A stretch of DNA of 64,000 nucleotides from Neocallimastix lanati (nom. inval.) (lineage: Eukaryota; Neocallimastigomycota; Neocallimastigomycetes; Neocallimastigales; Neocallimastigaceae): assembly GCA_016946835.1 (NCBI GenBank), contig JACVTC010000084.1:780001-844000 (forward strand). Reading direction: 5' to 3'. The notes below the pieces were generated by a model. That model worked only from the letters and a program-made list of their open reading frames with translations. It did not search any database and was not told the origin of the DNA. This document shows, piece after piece, positions 37,996-51,955 of this stretch. Positions within the stretch are counted from its first letter, which is position 1; each line of letters begins with the position of its first letter. Position numbers and translations under genes: made by a program.

Positions 37996-39646
37996 GATGA
38001 AAAAAAAAAATAGAAAGGTTTAAGAAATTTAAATTAGAAAAAAAAATTCAATATAATATAAAAATATAAAAATTCTTTAAAAAATAATAAAAAAGAATTT
38101 TTTTTAAAAAAAAAAAGCAAATCTTATATAAAAAAACAAATATAAATTTATAGTTAATCATAGTAAAGATAAAAAAAAAAATAAATAAATAAATATCAAA
38201 TAAAAAAAAATAAAAAAATAAAATTAAACTAAATTACTGATAAAAAAATAAATAAATAAAGAATAAATAAAAGTTAAATTTTATTACTGTAATGAATAAA
38301 AAAAAATTAATGTGTCATTATTTAATATTATTGTAGAGTTTTTCTTTTTTAGACTAGCAGTGAATTTTATTTAGTAATGATTATTAAAAAAAAAAAATAC
38401 ATGAAAACAAAATATATTATTATGATTATTAAAAGTTTTATTATAATTATTAATGGTATTGAAATTTTATTATATTTATAATGAAGTATTATTAATTAGC
38501 ATTATTATAAAGTATTATTTTATTATATATTTTATTAATTTATTTTAATTATTGATTATATCATTATTTCGTAATATTATTATATATTATTTTATTAATT
38601 ATTGTTGTGTCATTCATTATATATTATTCATCTTTTTATTATATATTTAAATATATTTTATTAATTATTATTATAATTATTATATATATAAATTTAAAGT
38701 AATATTTTTATATATATATATAAATTTAAAAATAAAAAACATAAATATTATTATTATATTTTTAAATAATGATCTATATAGTTAAAAATGATTTTATTTG
38801 AATATAAAAAATAATAGTAATAATAAGAAAAAAAAAGAGAAGATAAAGAAATTCATTTCATCTTAATTTACAAATTAAAAAAATTTCATTTATAAGTTTA
38901 TATATATTATGGAGTCTTTTTTTTTTTTTTTTTTAATTAATTATTAATTATTTATTTATTTAAAAGAAATTAAAAAAAATAAAAAAAAAATAAAAATAAA
39001 AATAAAAATGGAGAAAGCTTAAAAAAAAAATTTTATTAATAAATGAAAACAAATAAAAATTTTTTTTATTTTTATTTTTTTATTTTATTTTTAATTTTTT
39101 TATATTTTTTTATTTTTTATTTTTATTTTTTTATTTTTATTTTTTTATTTTATTTTTAATTTTTTTATTTTTTTATTTTATATATATATATATTTTTTCT
39201 TATTTTTTTTTTCTAATATTTTTTTTTTCTATTTTTCTTTTTAAAATATAAATTTTATATTTTCTTTAATTTGTATTCTATTATTTATTTGTTACAATCT
39301 ATATATTAATACATAAATTAATATAATAGAAAAAAAAAATAAAATAAAAATAAAAAAAAAAAAAAAAAAATAATAAATATATTAATAAATTAAGTAATTT
39401 GTTATTATTGTAATATATTTATTATTATTAGTAGATTTTTTTTTTTTATTATTTTATTTTTATTTTTATTTTTATTTTTTTTTTTAATTTTTATTTTCAT
39501 TTCATTTCTATTCTATTTTTTTTTTAAAAAAAAAAAAACTTTATATCTACGAGTTCTTTTATTTTATATTTTTATTTTTTTTATTTTTTTTTTTTTTTTT
39601 TTTTTACGTTATTTTATTTTTCTTTAATTTATTTTATTTTATCTTA
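37996..39646. other. Geneless A/T-rich spacer
   Basis: TATTTTTATTTTT repeats at 39060-39180 and 39440-39480, and poly-A/T runs. No gene seen. Confidence 0.7.
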
Positions 39647-41472
39647 TTATTGAGATAAATCTAAATCACAGGTATATGGAATATGACACCATTCATTATC
39701 TTCAATACCCCATTTTTGTGAATCAGTGTAGACCACCTTACAATGTTGACAACACTTGTATTGATCATTGAATTGGCATACTTGAAGATCTGTAATACCA
39801 CATCTCTCACCATTTTCGTGACCGTACCAACGTTCACTTAAATAATGATGTCTCTTATCTGCTTTAGTATCCTTAGATTGACAACATGGATAGCCGAAAA
39901 CAGAAGACCAACATTCCTTTTCTTTTTCATATGGATAGTTGGCAATACCACACCATTCATTATTTTCAACACCATACCATTCATGATCCGGATTAGATTT
40001 ACTTTGTGGTGAAACTAATAAAGTATTTGGATCTTTACAGCATGGATAACCATATTTCTCTGACCAACATGTATTACTGGTATTATTATTGTTGTTATTG
40101 TTATTATTGTTACTGCTATTTTCAGAATCTCCATTAATTAAGCACCATTTATTAAATTCTAAACCCCATTCTTTTGAACCGGTAACTTCTTTTACCTCGG
40201 TATCTTTGAAGACACAACAGCTGTATTCGGTTTGTCCACAACCATTGTATTTATGTTCATGAATGACGGTTTCTACATTATATTTGATTTCTTTAGCATA
40301 GTCCATGGCCTCGGAACAATCTAAATGGTAAGTTTCACAAGCAAAGATGAATCTTTCAAGAATCCATTGCTTAAGACCTAAAATCTTTTCTTCATTGTTG
40401 TAATATCTAAGTTTGACACGAGTATATTCAGTATTTAATTTGTAATCATCGTAGGAATAATAATCTTCATAATATTCAAGGGCTCTTGGGAATCTTCCTG
40501 GACGTTTACCATTAGCATCTGGTGTACGATCCTCCTTAATATATGGATCAATGAAAGCCTTAATTTGATCGATGTAAGGGAACAATTTTTTAGGATTGAA
40601 AACAGTGCTAATGGTTTCATTTAAAACTTGTTGGAATTCAGTACTATTATCAGAGAGCTGGAGAATATCGATGATAGGCTTTGGTTCTCTGAAGGCAGTA
40701 AGTGTTTCTTCACCATAGGTTCTTCTGGTATTAGGGCTTCTTAATGAACCGAAAGCATTATCATAATCATAAAGGAATTGAGTCCACATACCACTTTGAG
40801 TTTTATAAAGATAAATATTATGAATATTTGTTCTATGATCCCAAGTACCGAATAAGTATTTAACGACTTGCCATCTAATGAAAGTTTTAGTATCAAAGAA
40901 TTGTTCTAATTCATCTCTAGTTTTAGTTTTAGTTAAACGATCTAAGAATTCATCGTACTCGGCATCCTTTTTAATATCTTCGTCATCATTAACACAATTA
41001 AAGTAAGGATTGTTTCCGTAGTCACAGGTGTATAAATGCTTTGTATTTTTTTCTCCGAAATTGGCCTCAATCCAATGTGGTTTGTAGGCATCTCTTATGA
41101 CATAAAAGCCCATAAAACGATCATTAATATATAAATGAGCGAAATTAGAAGAAAGTGAAGGTAAACCGAGCGCATTAACAATATCATTACCAATTTTATC
41201 TCTAATGAAAGAAGGATCGATGACAAAAGCACGTAAACGAAGTTGTTTTCTACCGTATAAATCACCTTTTTTAATATTAACATTAAAACCTAATTTTTGA
41301 TATTTTTTAGAATTATTACCACCAATAGAAAATTTTATTTCTGGAATTTCAGTGACTTCACTAAAAATTATTATTATTTTTTTTTAAAAAAAAAAAAAAA
41401 TATTTAATAATTATATATAGTTTAAAAATAATAATATAAAAAATATAAATATAAATTAAAAAATATTAAAAA

Positions 41473-41510
<38 letters not shown>

Positions 41511-42406
41511 TAAATATAAATATAAATATAAATATAAATAAATATTAATTAATTATTCATAATTTTATATTATACTATATTATATTATATTATATGATAA
41601 GATATAATTAAAAAAATACATATATAAAATATATATATATTTTTTTATATAATAAAAGTAAATATATATATTTATATATAATATCAGAATAAAATAAAAT
41701 AAAATAAAAAAAATAGTAATAATAATATTTAATAATATTTTACCCATTTAATTCAAAAGTCATTTTAGCCTTATTTACTTTAAATTCTGATTGTGTTGGA
41801 GGTTCCACTAAACCATAACTTGGACAGAAAAATTGTTCCAAGGTATATGAAGTGTAAGTCTTTATCATGGTTTCAAATTCATTAATAGTAATATTACCAC
41901 TGTTGATCTTTTCTACATATTTTGGATCAACATTTCTATTAAAGAATTTATTAGCGAAAGCCTTTCTTCCAATCTCTTTAAGATTTACCCATGGAGCAGT
42001 GTAACATTTATCATTTCTTTTAAGGGTAGTTAAATTAATATCACGTTCACACTCATACCTGAGGTTTAAAAGATTATAATCTTCCTCAGGAAGGGTAATT
42101 CTTACGATAGGAAGAACAAAATCTGTTTTTTCAAAAATTTCTGCTCTTTTTACCCCATTAAAAAAGTCAGATATAGCAATAGTATTACTGACAACTAATA
42201 ATGTTTATAATGATTTTTTTTATATAAATATTTAAATATATTTTAATATTAATATCAAGAAATAAAAATAATAAAAAAAAAAAAAAAAAAAAAATAGGAG
42301 AGAACAAATATATATATATTATAATTTAAAAATATTATAAAATATTTATAAATATATACTTACATAATGATAATAAAACAGAAAATTTAATATTATTGAA
42401 TTTCAT
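39647..42406 (-). CDS. CotH-kinase-like protein with four C-terminal dockerins, three exons
   Basis: Exons: 42364-42406, 41744-42194 and 39647-41360, giving 735 residues. The signal peptide starts MKFNNIKFSVLLSL. A CotH-like region covers about 25-535, with KQLRLRAFVIDPSFIRDKI, FMGFYVIRD, DHRTNIHN (339-346) and LYDYDNAFG. The last two resemble the N-x-D/H and D-x-D metal-binding parts of CotH kinases. Dockerins lie at about 539-572, 596-637, 648-687 and 693-725; a poly-Asn stretch separates the first two. In the third dockerin the W of the usual N-x-x-W-C is R (NGERCGI). CotH proteins are protein kinases of the spore coat in Bacillus, and CotH-dockerin proteins are frequent in anaerobic-fungal cellulosomes. 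Target and activity here are unknown. Paralogue of the gene at 46887-49186. Confidence 0.88.
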
Positions 42407-44432
42407 TTTTTTAATATTATTTTATTTTATTTAATCTTTTTATTTAATTTAAATAATTTAAGTATCTAATAGATATTATTATTTTTTAAAAAGTTTTTTT
42501 TCTTTTTATTAATTTATAATAACAATCTTTTCCTTTCTATAATTTATATTTATTTTTATTTTTATTTCTATTTTTTTATTTAAAATACTGTTGTTAGTTT
42601 TTATTTTATTTTATTTTACTTTATTTTTTTTTATTATTATTATTATTTTAAAAATAAATTTTTATTAGATATTATTTATTAATAATTAATTTCTAATATA
42701 AAAATTTATTCCTACTAATTTATATATATATATCTTTTTATTTTTTATTTTTTATTTTTTATTTTTTATTTTTTATTTTTTATTTTTTATGAAAAAAAAG
42801 AAGGAAGAATCTACTTATATATATATTTAAAGAAAAAAAAATTTATTTGTACTTAATTATTATTATTTTTTTCATTTTTTAGCAGAAAAAAAAATAATAA
42901 TTAAGCTTCAAAGTTTCAACAAAATAGGAAAATAAAATAAAAATATTATGAAATAAAATAAAAATATTATGAAACATAATGAAATATTATGAAATATTAT
43001 GAAATTAAAAAAAAAAAAAAAAAAAAAAAATATTAAAAAGTTTTGATTTTCAATTCAATTCTTTACATTGACATTTTTAATTCATTATCTGTTGTTGATA
43101 TATATTACAATACAATATAATATATGTTAATATAAACTATCATCCATTTTTTAAATTTTTTTTTTCTTTTTTATATCTTTTCCTTCTGTGTTCAAAAAAT
43201 AATTAAATAAATAATTGTATATATATAAATATATACAAACTTTTATAGATAAATAGATTATTATATATGTGTTGATCTATTCAAAAATTTATAGATAAAT
43301 CAATGAATGAATTGATAAATAAATAGATAAATAAATAAATAATAAATAAATTAATGAATAAATAATAAATAAATAAATAAATAAATAGGTGTACAGAACT
43401 TTTATATTAAAAATTGTGCTTAATATTTAATTAAAAAGAAAAAAAAATTTTTTTTTAAACTTTCAAAATTTTTAAAAACTGAAAAAACATAAATTTTAAT
43501 ATAAATTTAATATAAAATAAAGTTTGATTAATTTTTTTCCTTTCAATATTTTTATGAATTGTGTAACATAATTATAAATAAAATAAATAAAAAAATAAAT
43601 AAATAATAAATAAAATATAATAAAAAAATATATAAATAATAAATAAAATATAATTAAAATATAATTAAAATATAATAGAATAATATAAAATATAATTAAA
43701 ATATAATAGAATAATATAAAATAATAATAAAAATATAAAATATAAAATAATTAGCATTTGACATTAATTTTAAATTTAAAATCAATATTTAAAAATAATA
43801 AAAAATAAAAAAAAAAAATAATTCAATTTTGAATATGATCAAGAAATAAACCATATTAATAATAATTATTAAATATATTATAAAGATTAGATTTTTATAT
43901 TTTTTAATAATGTCAATGTTTTTTTTTTTTTTGATATATATAAATATATATATGAATATAAATAGAATCATCTATAAATATAAATAATTATATATAATAA
44001 AATATTATAATATATTTATTTATATATTATTTATTATTTATTATTTATTATTTATTATTTATTATTTATTATTTATTATTTATTATTTATTATTTATTTT
44101 TTTAAAAAAAAAAAAGTATTTTGTGATCATAAACACAAATTATTTATTATTGTTGTATTTATTAATAATAAAAATTTTTTTAATTATTTATATTCTATTT
44201 TTATTAATATCCATATTTTATTTATTTATTTATTTATTATTTATTTATTTATTATTTATTATTTATCTATTTGTTATCTATTTATTTATTTATTAAATAT
44301 ACAGAATTTATTGTTATTATTGTATTTGATTGTCTCCTTTTTTTTTTCCCCTTTCGTATTACCTTGTTTTAAATATTTAATAGTAATAATAATATTTTTT
44401 ATTATTATTATAAACAGTGGCATCTTAAATAA

Positions 44433-44465
<33 letters not shown>

Positions 44466-44897
44466 ATTAAATATAAATATATAAATATATAAATATTTAT
44501 TATTTTATATTAAATAAAAAAAAATTCAATTAATATGTGTTAAATTATTCTCAAAAAAAAAAAAAAAAAATAATTATAATTATAATTATTTTTAATTATT
44601 TTGATTATTTTTGATTTTTAAATATTTTAAAATATTTTAAATATTTTAAATATTTGAAATTGTTATTAATAAAATGAAATACTTTAAGAAAAAAAATTTT
44701 TTTTTATTTATTATAAAAATTTTAACTTTGAAGTGAACTAAAAAATTACATAAAAATAAAAAAAAAATTTCTTTTTTTCTTTTTTTCTTTTTTTCTTTTT
44801 TTATTTCATTTGGCTAAAAAAAAAAATTATAAATTAAAAATTAAAAAAAATTTTTTTTTTTTATTAAAATTTAAAATTAAAATTTTATTCATAAAAG

Positions 44898-44930
<33 letters not shown>

Positions 44931-45008
44931 GAAAAAGTTTAATTTTTATTATCAAATGTAGTGGCTGGAGATTAAAATAAATTTAGGATAAAACAAATGA
45001 AAATATGA
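42407..45008. other. Geneless A/T-rich region upstream of the CotH-like gene
   Basis: An ATTTTT hexanucleotide repeat at 42736-42789 lies about 330-380 bases before the ATG at 42406. A TTATTTA array lies at 44025-44097, TTTA arrays at 44218-44296, and GAAAA repeats at 44900-44935. No gene seen. Confidence 0.7.
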
Positions 45009-45475
45009 GGAATAAAATAATAATTGAATAATTGAATAATAAATAATAAATAATAAATAATTGAATAATTAAATAATAAATAATAAATAATTGAATAATT
45101 GAATAATTGAATAATTGAATAATTAAATAATAAATAATAAATAATTGAATAATAAATAATAAATAATAATAAATAATTGAATAATAAATAATTAAATAAT
45201 AAATAATTAAATAATTAAATAATAAATAATTGAATAATAAATAATTAAATAATTATAAATAATAAATAATTAAATAATAAATAATTAAATAATAAATAAT
45301 TAAATAATAAATAATTAAATAATTAAATAATAAATAATTAAATAATAAATAATTAAATAATTATAAATAATAAATAATTAAATAATAAATAATAAAAAAA
45401 GAGTATTTATTAATAAATAATTAAATAATAAATGTTAAATATTAAATATTAAATATTAAATAATTGAATAATTGA
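45009..45475. repeat. AATAATTGAATAATAAAT satellite block
   Basis: Mixed 7- and 8-base units (AAATAAT, AATAATTG). The core GAGTATTTATTAATAAATAA is at about 45402, linking it to 2268-3255. Confidence 0.85.
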
Positions 45476-45665
45476 ATAACACTAATACTGATACTGATAA
45501 ATAATAACACTAATACTAATAAATAAAAACACTAATACTAATACTAATAAATAATAACACTAATACTAATACTAATAAAAATAATAAATAATAATAAATA
45601 ATAAAAAATAATAAATATTTTATTATAGTCATATTTTTATATATTTTTATATATTTTTATATATT

Positions 45666-45704
<39 letters not shown>

Positions 45705-46020
45705 TAAATTTATCTGTAACAAAAATCTATATATATATATTAAATAAAAAGATAAAAAAAAAAAGATAAAAAAAAAAAAAAAAAGATCAAAACACTTTTA
45801 TATTATTTTTATTTATATTATTAATTATTTTATTATTTTATTATTTTATAATTATTTTATTATTTTATTATTTTATAATTATTTTATTATTTTATTATTT
45901 TATAATTATTTTATTATTTTATTATTTTATAATTATTTTATTATTTTATTATTTTATAATTATTTTATTATTTTATTATTTTATAATTATTTTATTATTT
46001 TATAATTATTTTATTATTTT
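45476..46020. repeat. Two further tandem repeats: ACACTAATACTAATA and TTATTATTTTATAATTA
   Basis: 45478-45580 repeats AACACTAATACTAATACTAA with AATAAATAAT spacers. 45838-46020 repeats a unit of about 29 bases containing TTATAATTATTTTATTATTT. A/T-rich spacer lies between and on to 46619. Confidence 0.85.
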
Positions 46021-46619
46021 ATTTATTTATTTATTTATTTTTATTTAAATTTAATTTTTATAATTATTTATTAATTATTTTTATTATTAAATATTTTTTT
46101 CTTTTCTTATTTTTAATTTACATTGAATAATTGCTTTTTTTTTTTTTTTTTTTACTATAAATATAATTATTTTCTACACTTATAAAAAAATTATATATAT
46201 AAATAGGTATATACTTTTATATTTTTTTTAATAATATATTATTTTATTATACATTTTTTTTTTTTTTTTGGTTATTATTTTTGTAATAATATATTATTAT
46301 ATTATACAATTTTTTTTTTTTTTTTAATATTTTTTTTTAATAATATATTATTTTATTATACAATTTTTTTTTTAGTTGTTGTTTTTGTTATTAGTATTGG
46401 CTTTATTATTATTATTATTATTATAAATATTATTATTATTATTATAATTATTATTATTAAATTTCATTTGATAGTTGATTTGAAAATGAATAGAGGAAAA
46501 AAAAAAAAATGATTTATAAATCACTCTTTTCTTTTGATTTTTTTTTTTTATTTATTCCTTTATTTATACAATATTTTATTTATTTATTTATTTATTTTTA
46601 TTTTTAATGTTCTTTTCAT

Positions 46620-46886
46620 TTATTTTGATTTTTTATCAGAAGTAGCAGCATCACAAGTGGATGGAATGGAACACCATTTTCCATCTTCAACTCCCCATTT
46701 TGTAGAATCGGTAAAGACTACTGTACATGATTTACAGCAGGGATACTCACCTCCCTTTGGACATTTTTGAACGGCGTTAATACCACACCATTGATTATCT
46801 TCAATACCCCATTCTTGTCCCTTTTTATCGACAGAATATACCGTCGTTTTTGGATTAGAGCAACAACGGTAACCTTAAGCGACAGA
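46620..46886 (-). pseudogene. Severed C-terminus of the CotH-like gene: two dockerins behind two stop codons
   Basis: The frame of the gene at 46887-49186 continues for 88 codons after its TAG, to a TAA at 46620-46622. It is broken again only by TAA at 46875-46877. The 88 codons contain two complete dockerins (GYRCCS to EWGIEDNQWCGI, and GGEYPCCKSC to KWGVEDGKWCSI) and a short polar tail. By comparison with neighbouring dockerins (CWSxAxGYxCC), the TAG stands where W is expected and the TAA where a polar residue such as Q is usual. The preserved dockerins show that loss was recent. Confidence 0.88.
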
Positions 46887-48452
46887 CTAACAATTTCCTG
46901 AGGAGGTTTTGTCTTCCTTCATAAGACACCATTGATTTCCTTCAATACCCCATTTACCAGTACCATCGGTGGTGACAACCGTTGTAGTTAAAACACAACA
47001 AGAGTAACTGGTACCATTACAACCATATTCACGATCCTCATAGGTCATCGTATCAATCGTATGATCTACAGCATAGGGACTCCTTAGGAAGTCTTCGGCA
47101 AAGCTACAATCTAAGTGGTAGGTCTTACAAGCAAATTGGAAACGTTCAATAACCCAGGTCTTAATACCAAGAATATTGTAACTGGAGGCACCGCGATCCT
47201 CATAAATTTGTTTTACCTTGAGAGTAGTGAATTCAGAATTTTTATTGAAGGCTTCATAATCAAAGGTTTCTTCTGCAAAACGTGTAGTTCGATCAAAACG
47301 ACCTGGTTTATGTCCATTTTCATCTGGAGTACGATCTTCAAGGATATAATCACCAATGAAATGTTTTAATTGATCAATACATGGAAGAAGAAGCATAGGA
47401 TTAAATGCCTTACGTATTATATCTTCCATAACAACTCTTAGTTCTTCACTTTCATCATTAAGACCGATAAGTTCATATAATGGATTGATAGGATCAACCA
47501 CTTCTTCTTCAAAAGTCTTTGTGGTATTGGCGACTCGTCTATGACCGAAATTCATATCAAAATCGTAAAGAAGAGGAATCCATAAATCACTATGCTTTTC
47601 TTCATTATGTAACATATACACAACATTATTATGCGAGTGAGTGTTGTGATCCCAGGAACCGAAAAGGTAACGAGAGACTTGCCATCTTACATAGATTTCA
47701 ACATCAAAGAATTTTTCTAAATCTTTACGATCTTTAGCATTTTCTAATTGAGAAAGGAAACCTTTCCAATCATCATCTTGAACCTCAGTATCATCATTAA
47801 CACAATTGAAGAAAAGGTTATCACCATAGGAATGATCACAAGAGTAGAGATGCTTGGTTCCCTTTTCACCAAAATTTTGTTCCACCCAATGAGATTTCAT
47901 GGCATCTCTTAAAAGATAGAATCCCATAAAGGTATCATTGATGTAGAGTCTGGCATAGTTGGCAGAAAGTGTTGGTAAATCAATTAAATGGTATAAATCA
48001 TACGCTAATTTATCTCTAATAAAGGTTGAATCGACTGCTTCAGCACGTAAACGTAATTGTTTACTATCATGTAAAAGGACTTTACCCTTGATATTGATAT
48101 TGAAACCTAACTTGGAATAATATCTTGTTGATCTACCACCAATAGAGAATTTAATCTTGTTAAATGTTTCTTTTTCACTGAATTTATTGAATAACGATTT
48201 TATTTATATATATGAATAAAAAAATAAAAAAAAAAAAAAAAAAAAAATAAATAAATATATATATATATATATATATAGTATTTATTAATTAATTATTCTA
48301 ATATTAAAATTTAATTTTAAATTATTTTTAAATATATATATTTATTTTAGAATTGTAATTATAATTTTATTTGAATATTTATTTCTAATTTTTAATTTTT
48401 TTTTTTTTTTAATTTTTTTATTTTTATTTTATTATATTTTTATTTTTTATTA

Positions 48453-48487
<35 letters not shown>

Positions 48488-49186
48488 TAATTTTTATATA
48501 TAAATATATAGAGTACTTACCCTTCTAAATCAAAAGTCATGGTTGCATCTTCAGTTTTAAAATTAGTAGTACTTGGAACGGAAGCAAGACCATATGGATA
48601 GGTAAAGATTTCTTTTAAAGTGAATTTTGAATAGGTGACGATAAGGTTTTCGAATTCTGATATAGTAATATTATGAGTCTTTGTATTGAGAACACTTACA
48701 ATTAATTCAATATCGGCCTTTTCAGTGATTTTTGATTTGTCAATATATTTTTTAGAAATGGTTCTATTTAAAGCGTAGTTTAAGTCGACCCAGGGAGTAG
48801 TATAACAGTCCATGTTTCTTTTCATGAAATTTGAACTGGTATCCTTTTCACATTGAATAGCGTTGAATAAATATGAATAGTCATAATCATTCAAGTGAAT
48901 TGTAATAGTAGGAACTTTGAAATCCGTAATTTCAAAGAGTTCTGGACGAGTTACATTACCAAGGAATTCATCATAAGCAAATACTTTTTTTACATTTACT
49001 ATTATATTAAATAATTAAAACATTTATGCATATAAGTTTTATATTTTTAAATAAAATTAAAAAAGAAAATATTAATAATTACTTACATATAAGGTACACA
49101 ACATATATATATATGTTATCATTTTATTACTTACTTAATACAACTGTAATTAATAAAGTAAAATAGTTGAATAATTTTAAATTCAT
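46887..49186 (-). CDS. CotH-kinase-like protein, C-terminally truncated, one remaining dockerin
   Basis: Exons: 49135-49186, 48521-48998 and 46887-48177, giving 606 residues. The signal peptide starts MNLKLFNYFTLLITVVL. The CotH-like region carries KQLRLRAEAVDSTFIRDKL, FMGFYLLRD, DHNTHSHN and LYDFDMNFGH. A single dockerin follows (SCCVLTTT to KWGIEGNQWCLM). The open frame ends at a TAG (46887-46889), immediately before two more dockerins that remain in frame (46620-46886). Splice phases (1 and 2) match those of the paralogue at 39647-42406. The truncated product could still be secreted and docked through its one module; function is unproven. Confidence 0.85.
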
Positions 49187-49442
49187 TGTTGATATTTTAT
49201 TTTATTTTGTTTGTTTTGTTTTGTTTTATTTTATTTTTATTATTTTTGTTGATTTTATTTTTTATACTTAATTTTAATTTACTTTTAAATTTTATTATAT
49301 ATTATATTTTTTTATTTTTAATTATTCATAATTTATTTTATAATAAATTGATGTTAAAATTAAATTAAAGATTTCTATAAAATAAATATTATATATTAAA
49401 ATTATTATATTATTATTGTTTTGAAATTATAATATTTTTTTT

Positions 49443-49678
49443 TATTGTTATAATTTCAATTCTATTTTTTTTTTTTATTGTTATAATTTCAATTCTATTT
49501 TTTTTTTTATTGTTATAATTTCAATTCTATTTTTTTTTTTTTTATTGTTATAATTTCAATTCTATTTTTTTTTTTATTGTTATAATTTCAATTCTATTTT
49601 TTTTTTTATTGTTATAATTTCAATTCTATTTTTTTTTTTTATTGTTATAATTTCAATTCTATTTTTTTTTTTTTTTTT
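49443..49678. repeat. Seven-copy minisatellite upstream of the CotH-like gene
   Basis: ATTGTTATAATTTCAATTCT followed by a T run of variable length, seven times in tandem, with a near-invariant core. It lies about 260-490 bases before the ATG at 49186. Confidence 0.9.
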
Positions 49679-50807
49679 ATTTATTAAAAAGAAATTAAAA
49701 AGGAATATACTTTAATTTTTTTTATTTTACTATTCCTTTTTATCCTTTAATTATTTTTTTATTTTAATTTTTTATATATTTTATTTTATTTAAAAATAAA
49801 AAAACTATATCAGTCCTTTTTTACTTCTTATATATGTCTTTCATTTATTCATTTTTCTATATATTTAGTTTTCTCCAAAAATAGGTAAATTATTATTTGT
49901 ATATACAATTTTGTAATTTTTTTTTTTAACAATTATTAATACTATTATTATTCATTTCCTTATAAAACTTTAATCATTATTTAATTCATTTTTTTATTTA
50001 TCATTATAAAAATAATTATTTTTTATTGTAATTTTTAAATATCAAACTTTAATTATTATTTAAAAATATTTATTTTTTTTTATAATATAAATATTTATTT
50101 AATTATTATATTAATATTTATTTAATTATTATATAAAATTTTATTTAGTTATTATATAAACATTTATTTATTTTAATTATATAAATATTTATTCATTATT
50201 ACATTAATATTCATTTAGTTATATAAATATTTATTTATTAATATATATATTTATTTATTAATATATAAATATTTATTTATTTATTTATTATTTATCTATT
50301 AATTATTATTTATTATTTAATTCTATTAAAATGATTCATTATAAATAAAATTTTAAATCACAATCATTCAATAGATATTATATTAAATATGAATATAAAT
50401 ATTATTAATAAATTGTTATAATAAATTTGAATATATATAAAATATAACATTTAACTATAAATGAATTGTTGGAATTCCTTTAATATATTGCTCTATTTAA
50501 ATCTATATAATACATATCAATATTTAAGTAGATACATTGAGGATCTTTAATATTTTATTTAATTTACCAATAAAAAAACGTTTATTTAATATATAAACTT
50601 TTCAATTTTTTTTTAATCATTAAAATTTTTTATAATTTAATAAAATGTTATTGGATATATGGTTTCACCATTTATGGTATATCATCTTTATAGGATTAAT
50701 AGAATTCATTCTATTATTAATATATATAATATTATATTAATTTTTTTTTTTTGTATACTTTGACTTTTAAATAGTTTTTAAAATTTTAATTAAAAAATCT
50801 TGTATAA

Positions 50808-50838
<31 letters not shown>

Positions 50839-51545
50839 ATATATATATATATATATATATATTTTTATAAAAATAGAATAAAATAAAATAAAACAAAGGA
50901 ACTAAAATATAAAAGTTATCTTTACAATTTTTATAAAAATAAGTTGGTAGAAATATAAAAATAAAGAAATAAATAATTAAATATAAAAAAAAAAATTTTT
51001 TATGTTAAAGAATAGATATGATAAAAAAAATTAAAAAGTTATAAATTATAATAAATAAGAAATAGGAACATAGTTATTGAAATTCGTAATTAGAAAAAGT
51101 TAATGACAACCAAAACTTTATTTATTATAGTTATGGAGAAAAAAAGCATGTGATTGTATAAAAATTTAAAAAAAAAAAAAAAAAAAAACATTTAAAAGGA
51201 AAATTTAATTAATAAATAAAGTTTTCATCTTAACCATCAAATTGTGAATGAATGTTCATCAAAAAATAAAAAAAGAAAAAGAAACAAGAAGGAAGAAGGA
51301 AGAAGGAAGAGAAATTTTGATACTACTAATAATAAAATATACATTAAAATATAATATTATATAGCATTATATATAGTTAATAATAGTTTTAATAAATTAT
51401 AAACATTATACTAATGATAGTAGTTTATAATAGTTTCAATAATAACAATTGGTAATAATTGTTATTAAAATGAATTTTAACAAATTTAGAGTATAATAAA
51501 AAAATAATAATAATAATAATACAAATAAAATAAAAATATTTATTA

Positions 51546-51590
<45 letters not shown>

Positions 51591-51874
51591 AGTTTTATTA
51601 TTCTATTTTATTTAATAGCTTATTTATTAGTACAAAATTTTCATCTTTTTTTTTTTTTTTTAATAACAACAGCAATGGGTTTTTATACATAAATAACTTT
51701 TATTTTATAACTTTATTATTCATGATTTGATTATAAACTTTAATTAATATATTTTTTGAAATAATAACAACAAAAGAATTTTAATCATTATGGAAAAAAA
51801 GATAAAATAATTTTTTTTTTTTCATTTTATTATTTATTATTATTATTATTATTTATTATTATTATTTATTATTA

Positions 51875-51955
<81 letters not shown>

